A stretch of DNA of 12,848 nucleotides from Cyanobacteria bacterium UBA11372 (GCA_003486675.1 DNGG01000281.1:10737-23584), one strand, 5' to 3'; shown: positions 1 through 6,005, counted from the first letter of the stretch. The notes: generated by a model not told the origin, from the letters alone. Made by a program: numbers and translations.

Positions 1-119
1 TATTACCGCAGCAGAATGGCAAAGATTTGGTAGATGTGCCAGAAGACGTCCGCAAAGACATCGAATTGGTTTTGTGCGATCGCATCCAGCAAGTGCTAGA
101 AAATGCTCTGATAAACTAA
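1..119 (+). CDS. lon: Lon protease (endopeptidase La), C-terminal end only
   Basis: Only the last 38 codons are in the window; the reading frame starts at base 3 and ends at TAA 117-119. The peptide contains PQQNGKDLVDVPEDVRKDIE followed by a short helix ending in ALIN. This matches the end of the Lon proteolytic domain, where a 'P-x-x-N-x-K-D-L-x-x-I/V-P-E-x-V-R-K-D' segment precedes the last helix. Lon is a soluble ATP-dependent serine protease that degrades misfolded and short-lived regulatory proteins. Its catalytic Ser-Lys pair and ATPase lie outside the window, so activity cannot be judged. The stop codon is itself the first part of the heptamer repeat that follows. The assignment rests on one short but characteristic segment. 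Confidence 0.75.
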   Translation, partial: LPQQNGKDLVDVPEDVRKDIELVLCDRIQQVLENALIN

Positions 120-172
120 TTGGTAATTGGTAATTGGTAATTGGTAATTGGTAATTGCTAATTGCTAATTGC
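117..172. repeat. Tandem heptamer repeat, five TAATTGG plus three TAATTGC
   Basis: Eight consecutive 7-bp units without a break: five of TAATTGG, then three of TAATTGC. The first unit overlaps the stop codon of the Lon gene. Short tandem heptamers of this kind are known in filamentous cyanobacteria as STRR sequences. The same TAATTGC unit returns at 3044-3071 and near 10590, always just after a stop codon. Confidence 0.9.
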
Positions 173-223
173 TAATATAGGATTTTTCCTGATTGAGCCA
201 TTAGCCATTAGCTATTAGCGATT
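152..223. repeat. Heptamer-associated hairpin element, copy 1
   Basis: GCTAAT units on the left (around 157-177) can pair with ATTAGC units on the right (around 200-219), around a small inner inverted repeat AGGATTTTTCCT (179-190). The order of parts, repeated GCTAAT, then ATATAGGATTTTTCCT, then repeated ATTAGCC, is shared with the copy after prcA and more loosely with the copy after the nuclease gene. Here it lies between the convergent Lon and propeptide-like genes, so it could end transcription from both sides; it has no clear U-tract of the standard kind. Confidence 0.7.
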
Positions 224-228
224 AACTA

Positions 229-816
229 TTACTGGCGTAAAACTCTTGCCATTAACATTTGAGGTTCGACGTTTTCGACGTTAGGAATTGCTTCCAACTT
301 AGAAATTCCCATGAGGGCGTCAGAAATTTTGCCTGATTGGGCGCGCAACCAAGCCGCGTGAGGTGCGTAGGAGAGACTTTGAGCGATTTCATAACCAGCT
401 CGCTCAATCGCTTCGCGGTGGGATTCAACGTCAACATTCTCAGCAAAGCGGATGAAAACCATTCCGGTTGGAACGGCTAGGGAACCATCGGATTGTAATG
501 TGTAAATTGGCCCGATTGTGCCTTGACTGGAAGTTAACCGGATGGTATTGTCCGGTTCTCCTGAAAAAACTGCGATCGCGCCGTCGTTAAGTTGTAAAAC
601 CGCTCCGGGTGCAACCTTGCTAGGTTCGTTATAGTGTACTGCGTAATACCCACGGTGTCGCCGGTATAAAACCGCAGAGCGATCTGTCCGGGCGCGAATT
701 TGTTGGGGATATTCGGAAAAATAGTCTGTTTGGTATCTCACTTCAGCAATGGGAGGTAAAGAGTAAATTTGCCAGGGTTCTAATATTAGGAATAACTCAA
801 TCGGAAAATAAATCAT
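229..816 (-). CDS. Stand-alone protein resembling a subtilase propeptide, divergent from prcA
   Basis: A 195-residue protein without a known catalytic motif. Residues 119-159 align without gaps to PrcA residues 115-155 encoded next door: 10 of 41 positions are identical and most others are similar, with the landmark 'F-[IV]-[RK]-F ... E-x-x-x-x-R-x-G-x-x-I ... L-x-Y-A' in both. In PrcA this segment precedes the catalytic domain and is the expected propeptide. Residues 1-118 are less alike. Subtilase propeptides fold the protease and inhibit it, and stand-alone relatives (I9-type inhibitors) are known, so a chaperone or inhibitor of PrcA is a reasonable inference. The divergent arrangement supports a link. 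The start has only a weak AGAAAG ahead of it. No signal peptide is convincing, although the first 12 residues are hydrophobic. Confidence 0.7.
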   Translation of the reverse strand: MIYFPIELFLILEPWQIYSLPPIAEVRYQTDYFSEYPQQIRARTDRSAVLYRRHRGYYAVHYNEPSKVAPGAVLQLNDGAIAVFSGEPDNTIRLTSSQGTIGPIYTLQSDGSLAVPTGMVFIRFAENVDVESHREAIERAGYEIAQSLSYAPHAAWLRAQSGKISDALMGISKLEAIPNVENVEPQMLMARVLRQ

Positions 817-1038
817 CTTTCTGTAGTAGTAATAACGTGCAACTTAATTTTCTCACCCCTCGATAGGAAAATATACCTAGCTTGAAATCCTCCTCTGTTC
901 TGGAAAGGCCGACCGAAGACTTGTATTAACTTATGAAAATTAAATTCTGACCAAGCTTTGTTTTCTGCGAACCTAAATTTAGGTATAGCACAAGAAAACG
1001 AAATGCTTACTATTACCTTGACATCAGGAGATTAACAG
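817..1038. promoter_or_regulatory. Divergent intergenic region with a 14-bp palindrome at 971-984
   Basis: This AT-rich gap of 222 bases must hold the promoters of both the leftward propeptide-like gene and prcA. ACCTAAATTTAGGT at 971-984 is a perfect palindrome, about 55 bases before the prcA start, and fits an operator for a dimeric regulator. TATAGC at 984-989 overlaps its end and could be a -10 box, but I see no well-spaced -35 for it. A Shine-Dalgarno sequence AGGAG (1026-1030) sits 8 bases before the prcA ATG and fixes that start. Confidence 0.5.
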
Positions 1039-3033
1039 ATGGTTACCGTTCGCTATGGCGGTAAAAACGGCGGAGATTATCAACTTGGTATCAGCGACGA
1101 GCATATTGTAGTTCGCACCCAGAGCCGCAGCGCTCTTATGGGTGAAAGACCGTTTGAGGTCGCACCCGTATCACCCGCAGCTCGCAGCATCCTGAATCAA
1201 TTCAATTTGCAAACACAGTTTCGCCCAGCGGGTGTGGAAGTTTTGCGTGCTAAAGACTCAAGTCAGGGCGCTGCTTTGCGCGACAGGGCAAGAGCAATTT
1301 TGAAGCAAGAACCTGAGATCGAATTTGCCGGACGTGTTTTGGTCGATCCACAGTCGATGCAGCCAGTAATTTACACCGAAAACCTCTTCGTTAAATTCGA
1401 GGATGATGAAGAGTCAAGGGTTTGTCAGGAGGTGTTACAGCGTTACGGTTTAACGATTAAACGCCAGCTTGAGTATGCACGAAATGCTTACTTTGTCAAT
1501 ACACCCACAGGTACTGGTCTAGGGGTGTTTGATACCGCCTCAAGGTTGCTGAATGAGGCATCAGTTGAACTGTGTCATCCCGAATTAGTACGCAAGGCAC
1601 GCCAACGTCGAGCATTTGCTCAGCAGTGGCACCTCAAGCCAACAATAATTAACGGTACAGCTGTTGATGCCCATGCCAACGTTGAGGCAGCTTGGCAGTT
1701 GAGCGATGGCAAGGGGACAATTATCGCCATTATTGATGATGGTGTGGATACCGATCACGAAGAGTTCCGTTCCTCTGGGAAGATTGTCGCGCCTCGCGAT
1801 GTGACGCGCAAAACTAACGATCCGAAACCGGGAAACGGTGATAACCACGGTACCGCCTGTGCGGGCGTGGCATGTGCCAACGGTAACTTTGGTGCATCTG
1901 GGGTAGCACCAGGAGCAAAGCTGATGCCGATTCGTTTCGCTTCTGACTTGGGTTCCCAGCCGGAAGCGGATGCCTTCGTGTGGGCGGCGCAAAATGGTGC
2001 TGATGTCATCTCCTGTAGCTGGGGACCACCAGATGGGGATTTTACCGACCCTAACGATCCTTTGCACAATCAGGTGGTGCCGCTTCCCGACTCGACGCGA
2101 CTAGCGATGGACTTTGCGATTAATCAGGGGCGCAACGGTAAGGGATGCGTAATATTATTTGCTGCTGGTAATGGTAACGAGAGCGTCGATAATGACGGTT
2201 ATGCCAGCTACTCAAAGGTAATTGCCGTGGCTGCGTGCAATGACCGCAGTCAGAAAAGTCCTTACAGTGACTTTGGCAATGCCGTCTGGTGCGCTTTTCC
2301 CAGCAGTAATTACTATCCCTCTCTGACTCCTGGCATTTGGACTACAGATCGCTCTGGTAGGCTTGGCTACAATCCGGGTAATACGAGTCAGGGTGACGCA
2401 AGTGGAAACTATACGAATAGTTTCGGCGGTACTTCCAGCGCCTGTCCGGGAGCAGCGGGTGTAGCGGCGCTAATCCTGGCGCGCAATCCGGATCTGCGTT
2501 GGGATCAGGTACGAGACATCATTAAACAATCCTGCGATCGCATCGATCAAGCTGGAGGAAAGTATGATACCAACGGTCGTAGCCCATTGTATGGCTACGG
2601 TCGGATTAATGCTCGCAAAGCGGTGGAATTAGCTAAACCAGATCAAACCTCACCCGTCACCATCTTTAAAGCTGTCCAGGATGTACCGATTAATGACCTC
2701 AAGACATCAACTTTGACTTTAGCGATCGCCAATACCGAACCGATAAATTCGATTAAAGTGGGTGTGGACATCGAGCATACCTACATTGGTGACTTGGTAG
2801 TTACCCTTCGCCCTCCTGGGGAAATGGGCGTCACTCCAGTAATTTTGCACGATCGCACTGGCGGAGGAACCGATAATATCAAAAAGACCTATGACGAGGT
2901 AAACGCATCTGGACTTGCTGGTTTTAAGGGTAAAAGTCCGAAAGGAACCTGGACTCTGGAAGTTGCAGATAAGGCAGCTGTGGATACCGGCAAGATTCGC
3001 AGCTTGACTCTTGAGATTGGTTTTAAACAGTAA
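1039..3033 (+). CDS. prcA: Calcium-dependent subtilisin-like protease with P domain
   Basis: The 664-residue product has the size and layout of Anabaena calcium-dependent protease PrcA. Residues 1-190 form a propeptide-like region. Residues about 190-530 are a peptidase S8 domain with the full triad visible: Asp233 in IIDDGVDTDH, His270 in DNHGTACAG, and Ser466 in GGTSSACPGAAG; Asn378 in AAGNGN is the oxyanion residue. The DDG motif and the C-terminal P domain (about 535-662, with TYIGDL, HDRTGGGTDNI and GTWTLEVAD) place it near kexin/proprotein-convertase-like subtilases. Such enzymes depend on bound calcium and cut peptide bonds in proteins. No N-terminal signal peptide is evident, so an intracellular or otherwise exported role is open. 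The start is well supported by AGGAG 8 bases upstream. It is divergent from a gene for a propeptide-like protein and is probably transcribed alone. Confidence 0.92.
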   Translation: MVTVRYGGKNGGDYQLGISDEHIVVRTQSRSALMGERPFEVAPVSPAARSILNQFNLQTQFRPAGVEVLRAKDSSQGAALRDRARAILKQEPEIEFAGRVLVDPQSMQPVIYTENLFVKFEDDEESRVCQEVLQRYGLTIKRQLEYARNAYFVNTPTGTGLGVFDTASRLLNEASVELCHPELVRKARQRRAFAQQWHLKPTIINGTAVDAHANVEAAWQLSDGKGTIIAIIDDGVDTDHEEFRSSGKIVAPRDVTRKTNDPKPGNGDNHGTACAGVACANGNFGASGVAPGAKLMPIRFASDLGSQPEADAFVWAAQNGADVISCSWGPPDGDFTDPNDPLHNQVVPLPDSTRLAMDFAINQGRNGKGCVILFAAGNGNESVDNDGYASYSKVIAVAACNDRSQKSPYSDFGNAVWCAFPSSNYYPSLTPGIWTTDRSGRLGYNPGNTSQGDASGNYTNSFGGTSSACPGAAGVAALILARNPDLRWDQVRDIIKQSCDRIDQAGGKYDTNGRSPLYGYGRINARKAVELAKPDQTSPVTIFKAVQDVPINDLKTSTLTLAIANTEPINSIKVGVDIEHTYIGDLVVTLRPPGEMGVTPVILHDRTGGGTDNIKKTYDEVNASGLAGFKGKSPKGTWTLEVADKAAVDTGKIRSLTLEIGFKQ

Positions 3034-3037
3034 CGCA

Positions 3038-3119
3038 AGTTGCTAATTGCTAATTGCTAATTGCTAATTGCTAATGGCTAATATAGAATTTTTCCTAACA
3101 TTAGCCATTAGCCATTAGC
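3038..3119. repeat. Heptamer-associated hairpin element, copy 2
   Basis: Four TAATTGC units (3044-3071) start 10 bases after the prcA stop, followed by CTAATGGCTAATATAGAATTTTTCCT (in two pieces 3072-3095) and then ATTAGCC repeats (3100-3119). The GCTAAT and ATTAGC arms can pair. Apart from the number of units and a few changes it is the same element as after the Lon gene, so the prcA/propeptide pair is bracketed by two copies in the same orientation. It may act as a 3'-end hairpin. Confidence 0.75.
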
Positions 3120-3203
3120 TCAAGATTTGAGATAACTAGCAGCTTGAGTTAGTAGATCGATAGAGCGATCGCGTATTTCAAGCGATCGCCGACCTAAAAC
3201 CCC

Positions 3204-3422
3204 CTATCTCCCGTCAGTTTTCTTCTGGGGTGGTGGGGGAATTTTGTTTTGTGCTTCAGCTTGCTTCACTGCCGTCTCCACGATAAATGCAGCCAAGTTG
3301 GCGGTGGGTCGTCCTTCAGTATCAGCCCATCGCTCCAAAGCATCAAAAACGGCATCAGGCAAGGTTAGATTCAGTCGTTTACTCACAGCGATCGCGTACT
3401 TGACTTTGCTTCCATCGTACAT
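3204..3422 (-). CDS. Ribbon-helix-helix (CopG-like) DNA-binding protein
   Basis: A 72-residue protein. Residues 14-55 fit a ribbon-helix-helix fold: a basic beta-strand KRLNLTLPD, a first helix AVFDALERWADTEG, a turn RPTANLAA, and a second helix FIVETAVKQAEAQ. The tail is Pro/Lys-rich. Proteins of this type bind operator DNA as dimers and often regulate their own promoter, as antitoxins or plasmid or transcription regulators. No toxin gene lies next to it. Instead it faces, across a 60-bp gap holding a promoter, the hairpin leader and the broken MAYKDRLN gene. The same arrangement is seen again at 5333-5932. The start ATG is at 3422; no strong Shine-Dalgarno is visible. The specific target is unknown. 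Confidence 0.8.
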   Translation of the reverse strand: MYDGSKVKYAIAVSKRLNLTLPDAVFDALERWADTEGRPTANLAAFIVETAVKQAEAQNKIPPPPQKKTDGR

Positions 3423-3466
3423 TTCTGCGTCTTTACCGTGAGCCGATGTATGATATCTCTATTACA

Positions 3467-3495
3467 TTTACATCATATTTGTGTTAATTTATAAC
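3467..3495 (+). promoter_or_regulatory. Promoter for hairpin leader copy A
   Basis: TTTACA (3467-3472) and TATAAC (3490-3495) are separated by exactly 17 bases, a good sigma-70 type promoter. Transcription would start near 3502, about 10 bases before the leader hairpin. It would drive the leader, the cut MAYKDRLN frame, the omega-RNA and perhaps iscB as one transcript. It is also within 50 bases of the start of the leftward RHH gene, which could therefore regulate it. Confidence 0.6.
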
Positions 3496-3510
3496 AAACA
3501 CCAAAAAGTC

Positions 3511-3574
3511 AAAGCCAGCACCCACAGCCTGAGAAACTTGGGAGTGCTGGCCTTGGCTCCAACGTTAGATGGAG
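3511..3574 (+). ncRNA. Structured 5' leader of a MAYKDRLN-type gene, copy A
   Basis: GCCAGCAC (3514-3521) and GTGCTGGC (3544-3551) form a perfect 8-bp stem, which can extend inward by CCA/TGG past a small bulge. The loop carries AGCCTG (3526-3531). The leader ends in a GGAG ribosome site (3571-3574), 12 bases before the ATG at 3587. A related leader stands before the intact MAYKDRLN gene (5663-5720), with the same loop motif and two base pairs changed on both sides. This covariation supports a real RNA structure. Function is unknown; translation control or 5'-end protection are possibilities. Confidence 0.6.
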
Positions 3575-3586
3575 ATAAAAACGATT

Positions 3587-3628
3587 ATGGCTTACAAAGA
3601 CCGTCTGAACAACTGGGCTATCAGCTAA
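3587..3628 (+). pseudogene. Truncated copy of the MAYKDRLN small-protein gene
   Basis: The frame reads MAYKDRLNNWAIS and stops at TAA 3626-3628. Its first 12 residues match 11 of 12 residues of the intact protein at 5732-5932, and the DNA from ATG through codon 12 matches at 32 of 36 bases. After 3622 all likeness ends, where the omega-RNA-like stem begins. The rest of the gene is not found after the IscB gene. It therefore looks like a gene cut at its left by insertion of the IscB element, with the right part lost. It keeps promoter, leader and ribosome site, so a 13-residue peptide could still be made. Confidence 0.7.
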
Positions 3629-3852
3629 ACAGTGGACAACGCTCGACAACTAGAGCGTTCACTAGATAGATAGCCAGCTTAAGTCCCCGTGGGACTAGGT
3701 TTGGAAGGTCATGATACCCGTGGGTGCTTTCCAGCTTACGGCTCTATCGCCAAAGATTAAACAGACGTATTTAGCTAGGTCAGTGTCTTTGGCCTCACAA
3801 GCCTTCCAAACATTAGCGAGGAAAACTTTACCTGAGTAATCAGAGGACTTCG
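3616..3852 (+). ncRNA. Predicted IscB-associated omega-RNA (HEARO RNA)
   Basis: The 237 bases before iscB contain nested perfect stems: GGCTATC/GATAGCC (3616-3622 with 3669-3675), enclosing AGTG/CACT and AACGCTC/GAGCGTT (3638-3644 with 3653-3659); AGTCCC/GGGACT (3682-3687 with 3691-3696); ACCC/GGGT (3716-3719 with 3722-3725); GCCAAAGA/TCTTTGGC (3749-3756 with 3786-3793); and a long GTTTGGAAGG/CCTTCCAAAC (3699-3708 with 3802-3811) closing the middle. A structured RNA just upstream of an IscB gene, with a guide at its 5' end drawn from flanking DNA, is the known design of these systems. The exact ends are inferred; the guide would be about 16 bases ending near 3615. Confidence 0.8.
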
Positions 3853-5145
3853 ATGTCTAATTTTGTTTTCGTTTTAGACGCTAATAAGCAAAATCAAGAT
3901 CCAGTACCCCCAGGTCAAGCGAGGCGACTTTTGAGTCAAGGAAAAGCTGCTGTTTATAGGCACTATCCATTCACAATCATCCTCAAATACGCAGTTCAAG
4001 AACCCCATACACAACCGTGTCAAATCAAGATCGACCCAGGAGCGAAAGTCACGGGGTTAGCTGTAGTACAGGGAGACAAGGTTATCTGGGGTGCCCAATT
4101 AGTCCATAGAGGAGAGCAAATTAAAAATGATTTGCTCAAGCGTAGGGCTATTCGCCGCAGTCGTCGTAATCGTAAAACTAGATATCGTAAACCACGATTT
4201 CTGAATCGAACCAGAAAACCCGGATGGTTACCGCCAAGTTTAGAATCTAGAGTCGAAAACATTGTTAGTTGGGTTAACCGCATACGGCGTTATGTTCCTA
4301 CTGCTGGCTTATCTCAGGAGTTGGTGAAATTCGACACCCAAGCAATGCAGAATCCAGAGATCTCAGGCATCTCTTACCAACAAGGTGAATTGGCTGGTTA
4401 CGAAGTCAGGCAATACTTATTAGAAAAATGGGGGAGAAAATGCGCCTATTGTGGTGCAGAAAATACCCGGTTAGAGGTTGAGCATATTCATCCCAAATCA
4501 AAAGGAGGAAGCTCGCGCGTCTCCAATCTCACTATTGCTTGTCGGAACTGCAACCAAGATAAAGGCGATCGGGACATCAAAGATTTTCTAGCCCAAAAGC
4601 CAGATGTGTTATCCCGTATTTTGAAGCAAGCGCGGCTACCGTTAAAGGACGCTGCCTCAGTAAATTCAACAAGTTGGGCGCTATTTCATCAACTCAAACA
4701 AACAGGCTTACCAGTGGAAACAGGTACAGGTGGACGGACTAAATACAACCGTTTTCGGCTAGGCATTCCTAAGACTCATTGGTTAGACGCTGCTTGTGTT
4801 GGTGAAGTTGAGAAACTAAAAGTATTGACTTCTCAACCACTGCTAATTACAGCAAAAGGTTGGGGCAATCGCCAGATGTGTACACCTAATAAATACGGAT
4901 TTCCTAGCAAGCATAGGACGCGGTGCAAGACATTCAAAGGCTTCCAAACTGGCGATATGGCTAGAGCAGTTCTGCCAACGGGTAAATTTGCGGGTACTCA
5001 CGTCGGTAGGCTGATTGTCCGAGAAAGCGGGGTATTTGAAATGATAACTGCTAAGGGAAAGATTAGCCCGGTTAGACACAAGTATTGCCGGTCTATTCAC
5101 CGCAACGATGGATATATGTATGCATTTTCCAGCTTTGTCTCATAA
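3853..5145 (+). CDS. iscB: IscB RNA-guided nuclease (RuvC plus HNH)
   Basis: A 430-residue protein with the full IscB layout. Residues 4-45 form the PLMP domain (VFVLDANKQNQDPVPP). RuvC-I has Asp61 in IKIDPGAK; the Arg-rich bridge helix is at about 95-116; RuvC-II has Glu156 in SQELVKFDTQ. The HNH domain (197-240) carries CAYC and CRNC zinc pairs, His211 in EVEHIHPKS and Asn225. RuvC-III has His309 and Asp312 in KTHWLDAACVG. The C-terminal part (about 340-425, ending HRNDGYMYAF) is the RNA/target-interacting region. All visible catalytic residues are intact, so the protein may be active. IscB proteins use an omega-RNA guide to cut double-stranded DNA and belong to IS200/IS605-like elements; they are related to the ancestors of Cas9. 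No tnpA transposase gene is present, so movement would need one in trans. The start follows AGAGGA by 6 bases. Confidence 0.93.
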   Translation: MSNFVFVLDANKQNQDPVPPGQARRLLSQGKAAVYRHYPFTIILKYAVQEPHTQPCQIKIDPGAKVTGLAVVQGDKVIWGAQLVHRGEQIKNDLLKRRAIRRSRRNRKTRYRKPRFLNRTRKPGWLPPSLESRVENIVSWVNRIRRYVPTAGLSQELVKFDTQAMQNPEISGISYQQGELAGYEVRQYLLEKWGRKCAYCGAENTRLEVEHIHPKSKGGSSRVSNLTIACRNCNQDKGDRDIKDFLAQKPDVLSRILKQARLPLKDAASVNSTSWALFHQLKQTGLPVETGTGGRTKYNRFRLGIPKTHWLDAACVGEVEKLKVLTSQPLLITAKGWGNRQMCTPNKYGFPSKHRTRCKTFKGFQTGDMARAVLPTGKFAGTHVGRLIVRESGVFEMITAKGKISPVRHKYCRSIHRNDGYMYAFSSFVS

Positions 5146-5199
5146 ATCAGCGATATTAGGCATTGGGAGCGCGTCTTGGGAGATCTTAAACCTGTGGCA

Positions 5200-5263
5200 G
5201 TAGAGGCACGGCAATGACATTCTTTGGCGAAAGGCAGAAGATCTGTTGCTGCCGTGCCCCTAC
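5200..5263. mobile_element. 63-64 bp inverted-repeat element (MITE-like), copy 1
   Basis: Ends are GTAGAGGCACGGCA (5200-5213) and TGCCGTGCCCCTAC (5250-5263), 14-bp inverted repeats with one mismatch. The core has ATGACATTCTTTGGCG and AAGGCAGAAGAT, nearly the same as copy 3. It lies between iscB and the leftward RHH gene. The strong hairpin may end transcription from both sides. No coding capacity, so any spread depended on another enzyme. Confidence 0.85.
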
Positions 5264-5332
5264 ATGTCGTGGGTTTTGGCGGTAGGGTAGGGCTTGCTCA
5301 CGGTTTCGCGTACTTTATCGTATTTATCAAAT

Positions 5333-5524
5333 TTAAGGTTCTTTGTCCGATTGCTGTTGCTGCTGTAGCAATTCTTCTATCATTTGAGGCTCGTTCTCCT
5401 TAACCCACTGCTCGATCAGTTCTGATATAACTTCACTCATATTTCTACCCTGATAAATTACCACCGCTTGGAAACGCTGCTTTAACTGCCTTTCTATGTA
5501 AGCTTTGAATTGATCTGTTGGCAC
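5333..5524 (-). CDS. Ribbon-helix-helix (Arc/CopG-like) protein, second copy of the divergent module
   Basis: A 63-residue protein beginning with GTG at 5524. Residues 6-46 resemble a ribbon-helix-helix domain: FKAYIERQLKQRFQAVVIYQ, then the turn GRNMSEVISEL and helix IEQWVKENE, the 'MSE-xI-xELIExW' pattern being usual in this fold. The tail is Glu/Gln-rich and acidic. It is not closely similar to the RHH protein at 3204-3422, so it is a different subfamily in the same position: leftward, divergent from a MAYKDRLN gene with a hairpin leader. No toxin gene is adjacent. It is likely a small transcription regulator or orphan antitoxin. No good Shine-Dalgarno is seen before the GTG, so the start is uncertain by a few codons. 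Confidence 0.65.
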   Translation of the reverse strand: MPTDQFKAYIERQLKQRFQAVVIYQGRNMSEVISELIEQWVKENEPQMIEELLQQQQQSDKEP

Positions 5525-5582
5525 TGTACATACAAACTACTAGCAATCAAATCATAGAATACAACTGTTCCAGCTTGTAGAG

Positions 5583-5630
5583 GTACTATAGTACTTGGGT
5601 ATCTAAATAATTAAGTATTTTTTAATACTT
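5583..5630. promoter_or_regulatory. Perfect palindrome and inverted repeat between RHH and leader B
   Basis: GTACTATAGTAC (5583-5594) is a perfect 12-bp palindrome, and AAGTATT (5613-5619) with AATACTT (5624-5630) is a 7-bp inverted repeat around TTTT. Both sit in the AT-rich gap between the leftward RHH gene and the rightward leader. RHH dimers bind such short symmetric sites, so this is a candidate operator. TATAGT (5647-5652) just downstream is a possible -10 box for the leader; its -35 is poor. Confidence 0.45.
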
Positions 5631-5662
5631 TTAGTTTTCAGTGTTATATAGTTTGGTTAAGA

Positions 5663-5720
5663 CAAAGCCAGTCCCTAAGCCTGCTAAGCATTGGACTGGC
5701 TCTACTCCCACATATAGGAG
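5663..5720 (+). ncRNA. Structured 5' leader of the MAYKDRLN gene, copy B
   Basis: AGCCAGTCC (5666-5674) pairs perfectly with GGACTGGCT (5693-5701). The loop holds AGCCTG (5678-5683), as in copy A. Compared with copy A, the outer GCCAG/CTGGC pairs are unchanged while two of the next three pairs differ on both strands (C-G to T-A and A-T to C-G). The leader ends at the ribosome site AGGAG (5716-5720), 11 bases before the ATG. Two copies are few, but the pattern is what selection on RNA structure leaves. Confidence 0.6.
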
Positions 5721-5731
5721 CAAATTTCATT

Positions 5732-5932
5732 ATGGCTTACAAAGACCGTCTAAACCATTGGGCGATCGCTCGTTTATTGCCGAGTCAGCAATGGGCGATC
5801 GTGGCGCGATACCGCAGTCGGTCGGATGCGGAGGGACACCTTCAGTTTGTTTGCCGCCGGATGCCCAATGTGCAATTCAAGATTGTGTTTGATATGGGGG
5901 TGAGTGAGCGATCGCTTCTTGTCAGATCGTAA
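5732..5932 (+). CDS. Small conserved cyanobacterial protein (MAYKDRLN type), function unknown
   Basis: A 66-residue protein starting MAYKDRLNHWAIARLLPSQQ, with a middle RYRSRSDAEGHLQF and a hydrophobic strand VQFKIVFD near residue 54. The product looks like a compact alpha/beta protein; I see no membrane segment, metal site or known catalytic motif. I recall similar small proteins ('WAIARLLPxxQ..VVARxRSRSDAEGHLQFLRR') in cyanobacterial genomes, but no function. The start is fixed by AGGAG 11 bases upstream and by the truncated paralogue at 3587, which keeps the same first residues. The last 11 residues (after VFD) are probably variable and include a HIP1 octamer. It is divergent from an RHH gene and followed at 11 bases by an inverted-repeat element. 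Confidence 0.75.
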   Translation: MAYKDRLNHWAIARLLPSQQWAIVARYRSRSDAEGHLQFVCRRMPNVQFKIVFDMGVSERSLLVRS

Positions 5933-5942
5933 CCCTGCGGCG

Positions 5943-6005
5943 GTAGGGGCACGGCATAGACGTTCTTTCGCTTGGGCAGAAGATTGGCTGATGCCGTGCC
6001 CCTAC
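5943..6005. mobile_element. 63-64 bp inverted-repeat element (MITE-like), copy 2
   Basis: GTAGGGGCACGGCA (5943-5956) and TGCCGTGCCCCTAC (5992-6005) are perfect 14-bp inverted repeats. The core (TTCTTTCGCTTGGGCAGAAG) is a diverged form of the core of copies 1 and 3. It is preceded by GGC like copy 3, so GGCGGTAGGGG may be the true left edge. It lies 11 bases past the stop of the MAYKDRLN gene. Confidence 0.85.

Noticed and set aside
117..172. Tandem repeats that might suggest a CRISPR array
   Set aside because: Units are 7 bp with no spacers between them and no cas genes are nearby; they are simple tandem heptamers.
1018..1023. TTGACA as a -35 box for prcA
   Set aside because: It is 15 bases before the ATG, so its -10 would fall inside the gene; the same bases run into the ribosome site.
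3481..3669. A 62-codon open frame across leader A and the omega-RNA start
   Set aside because: It is out of frame with the MAYKDRLN remnant, lacks a ribosome site, and crosses two structured RNA regions.
5161..5175. CATTGGGAGCGCG after iscB as the resumed right part of the cut MAYKDRLN gene (CATTGGGCGATCGC in the intact copy)
   Set aside because: The match is about 7 bases and corresponds to sequence already present on the left side; nothing further downstream matches the rest of the gene.
5641..5892. An 83-codon open frame overlapping the MAYKDRLN gene
   Set aside because: It runs through the leader hairpin in another frame, has no ribosome site, and the 66-residue frame is supported by AGGAG and by the paralogue.
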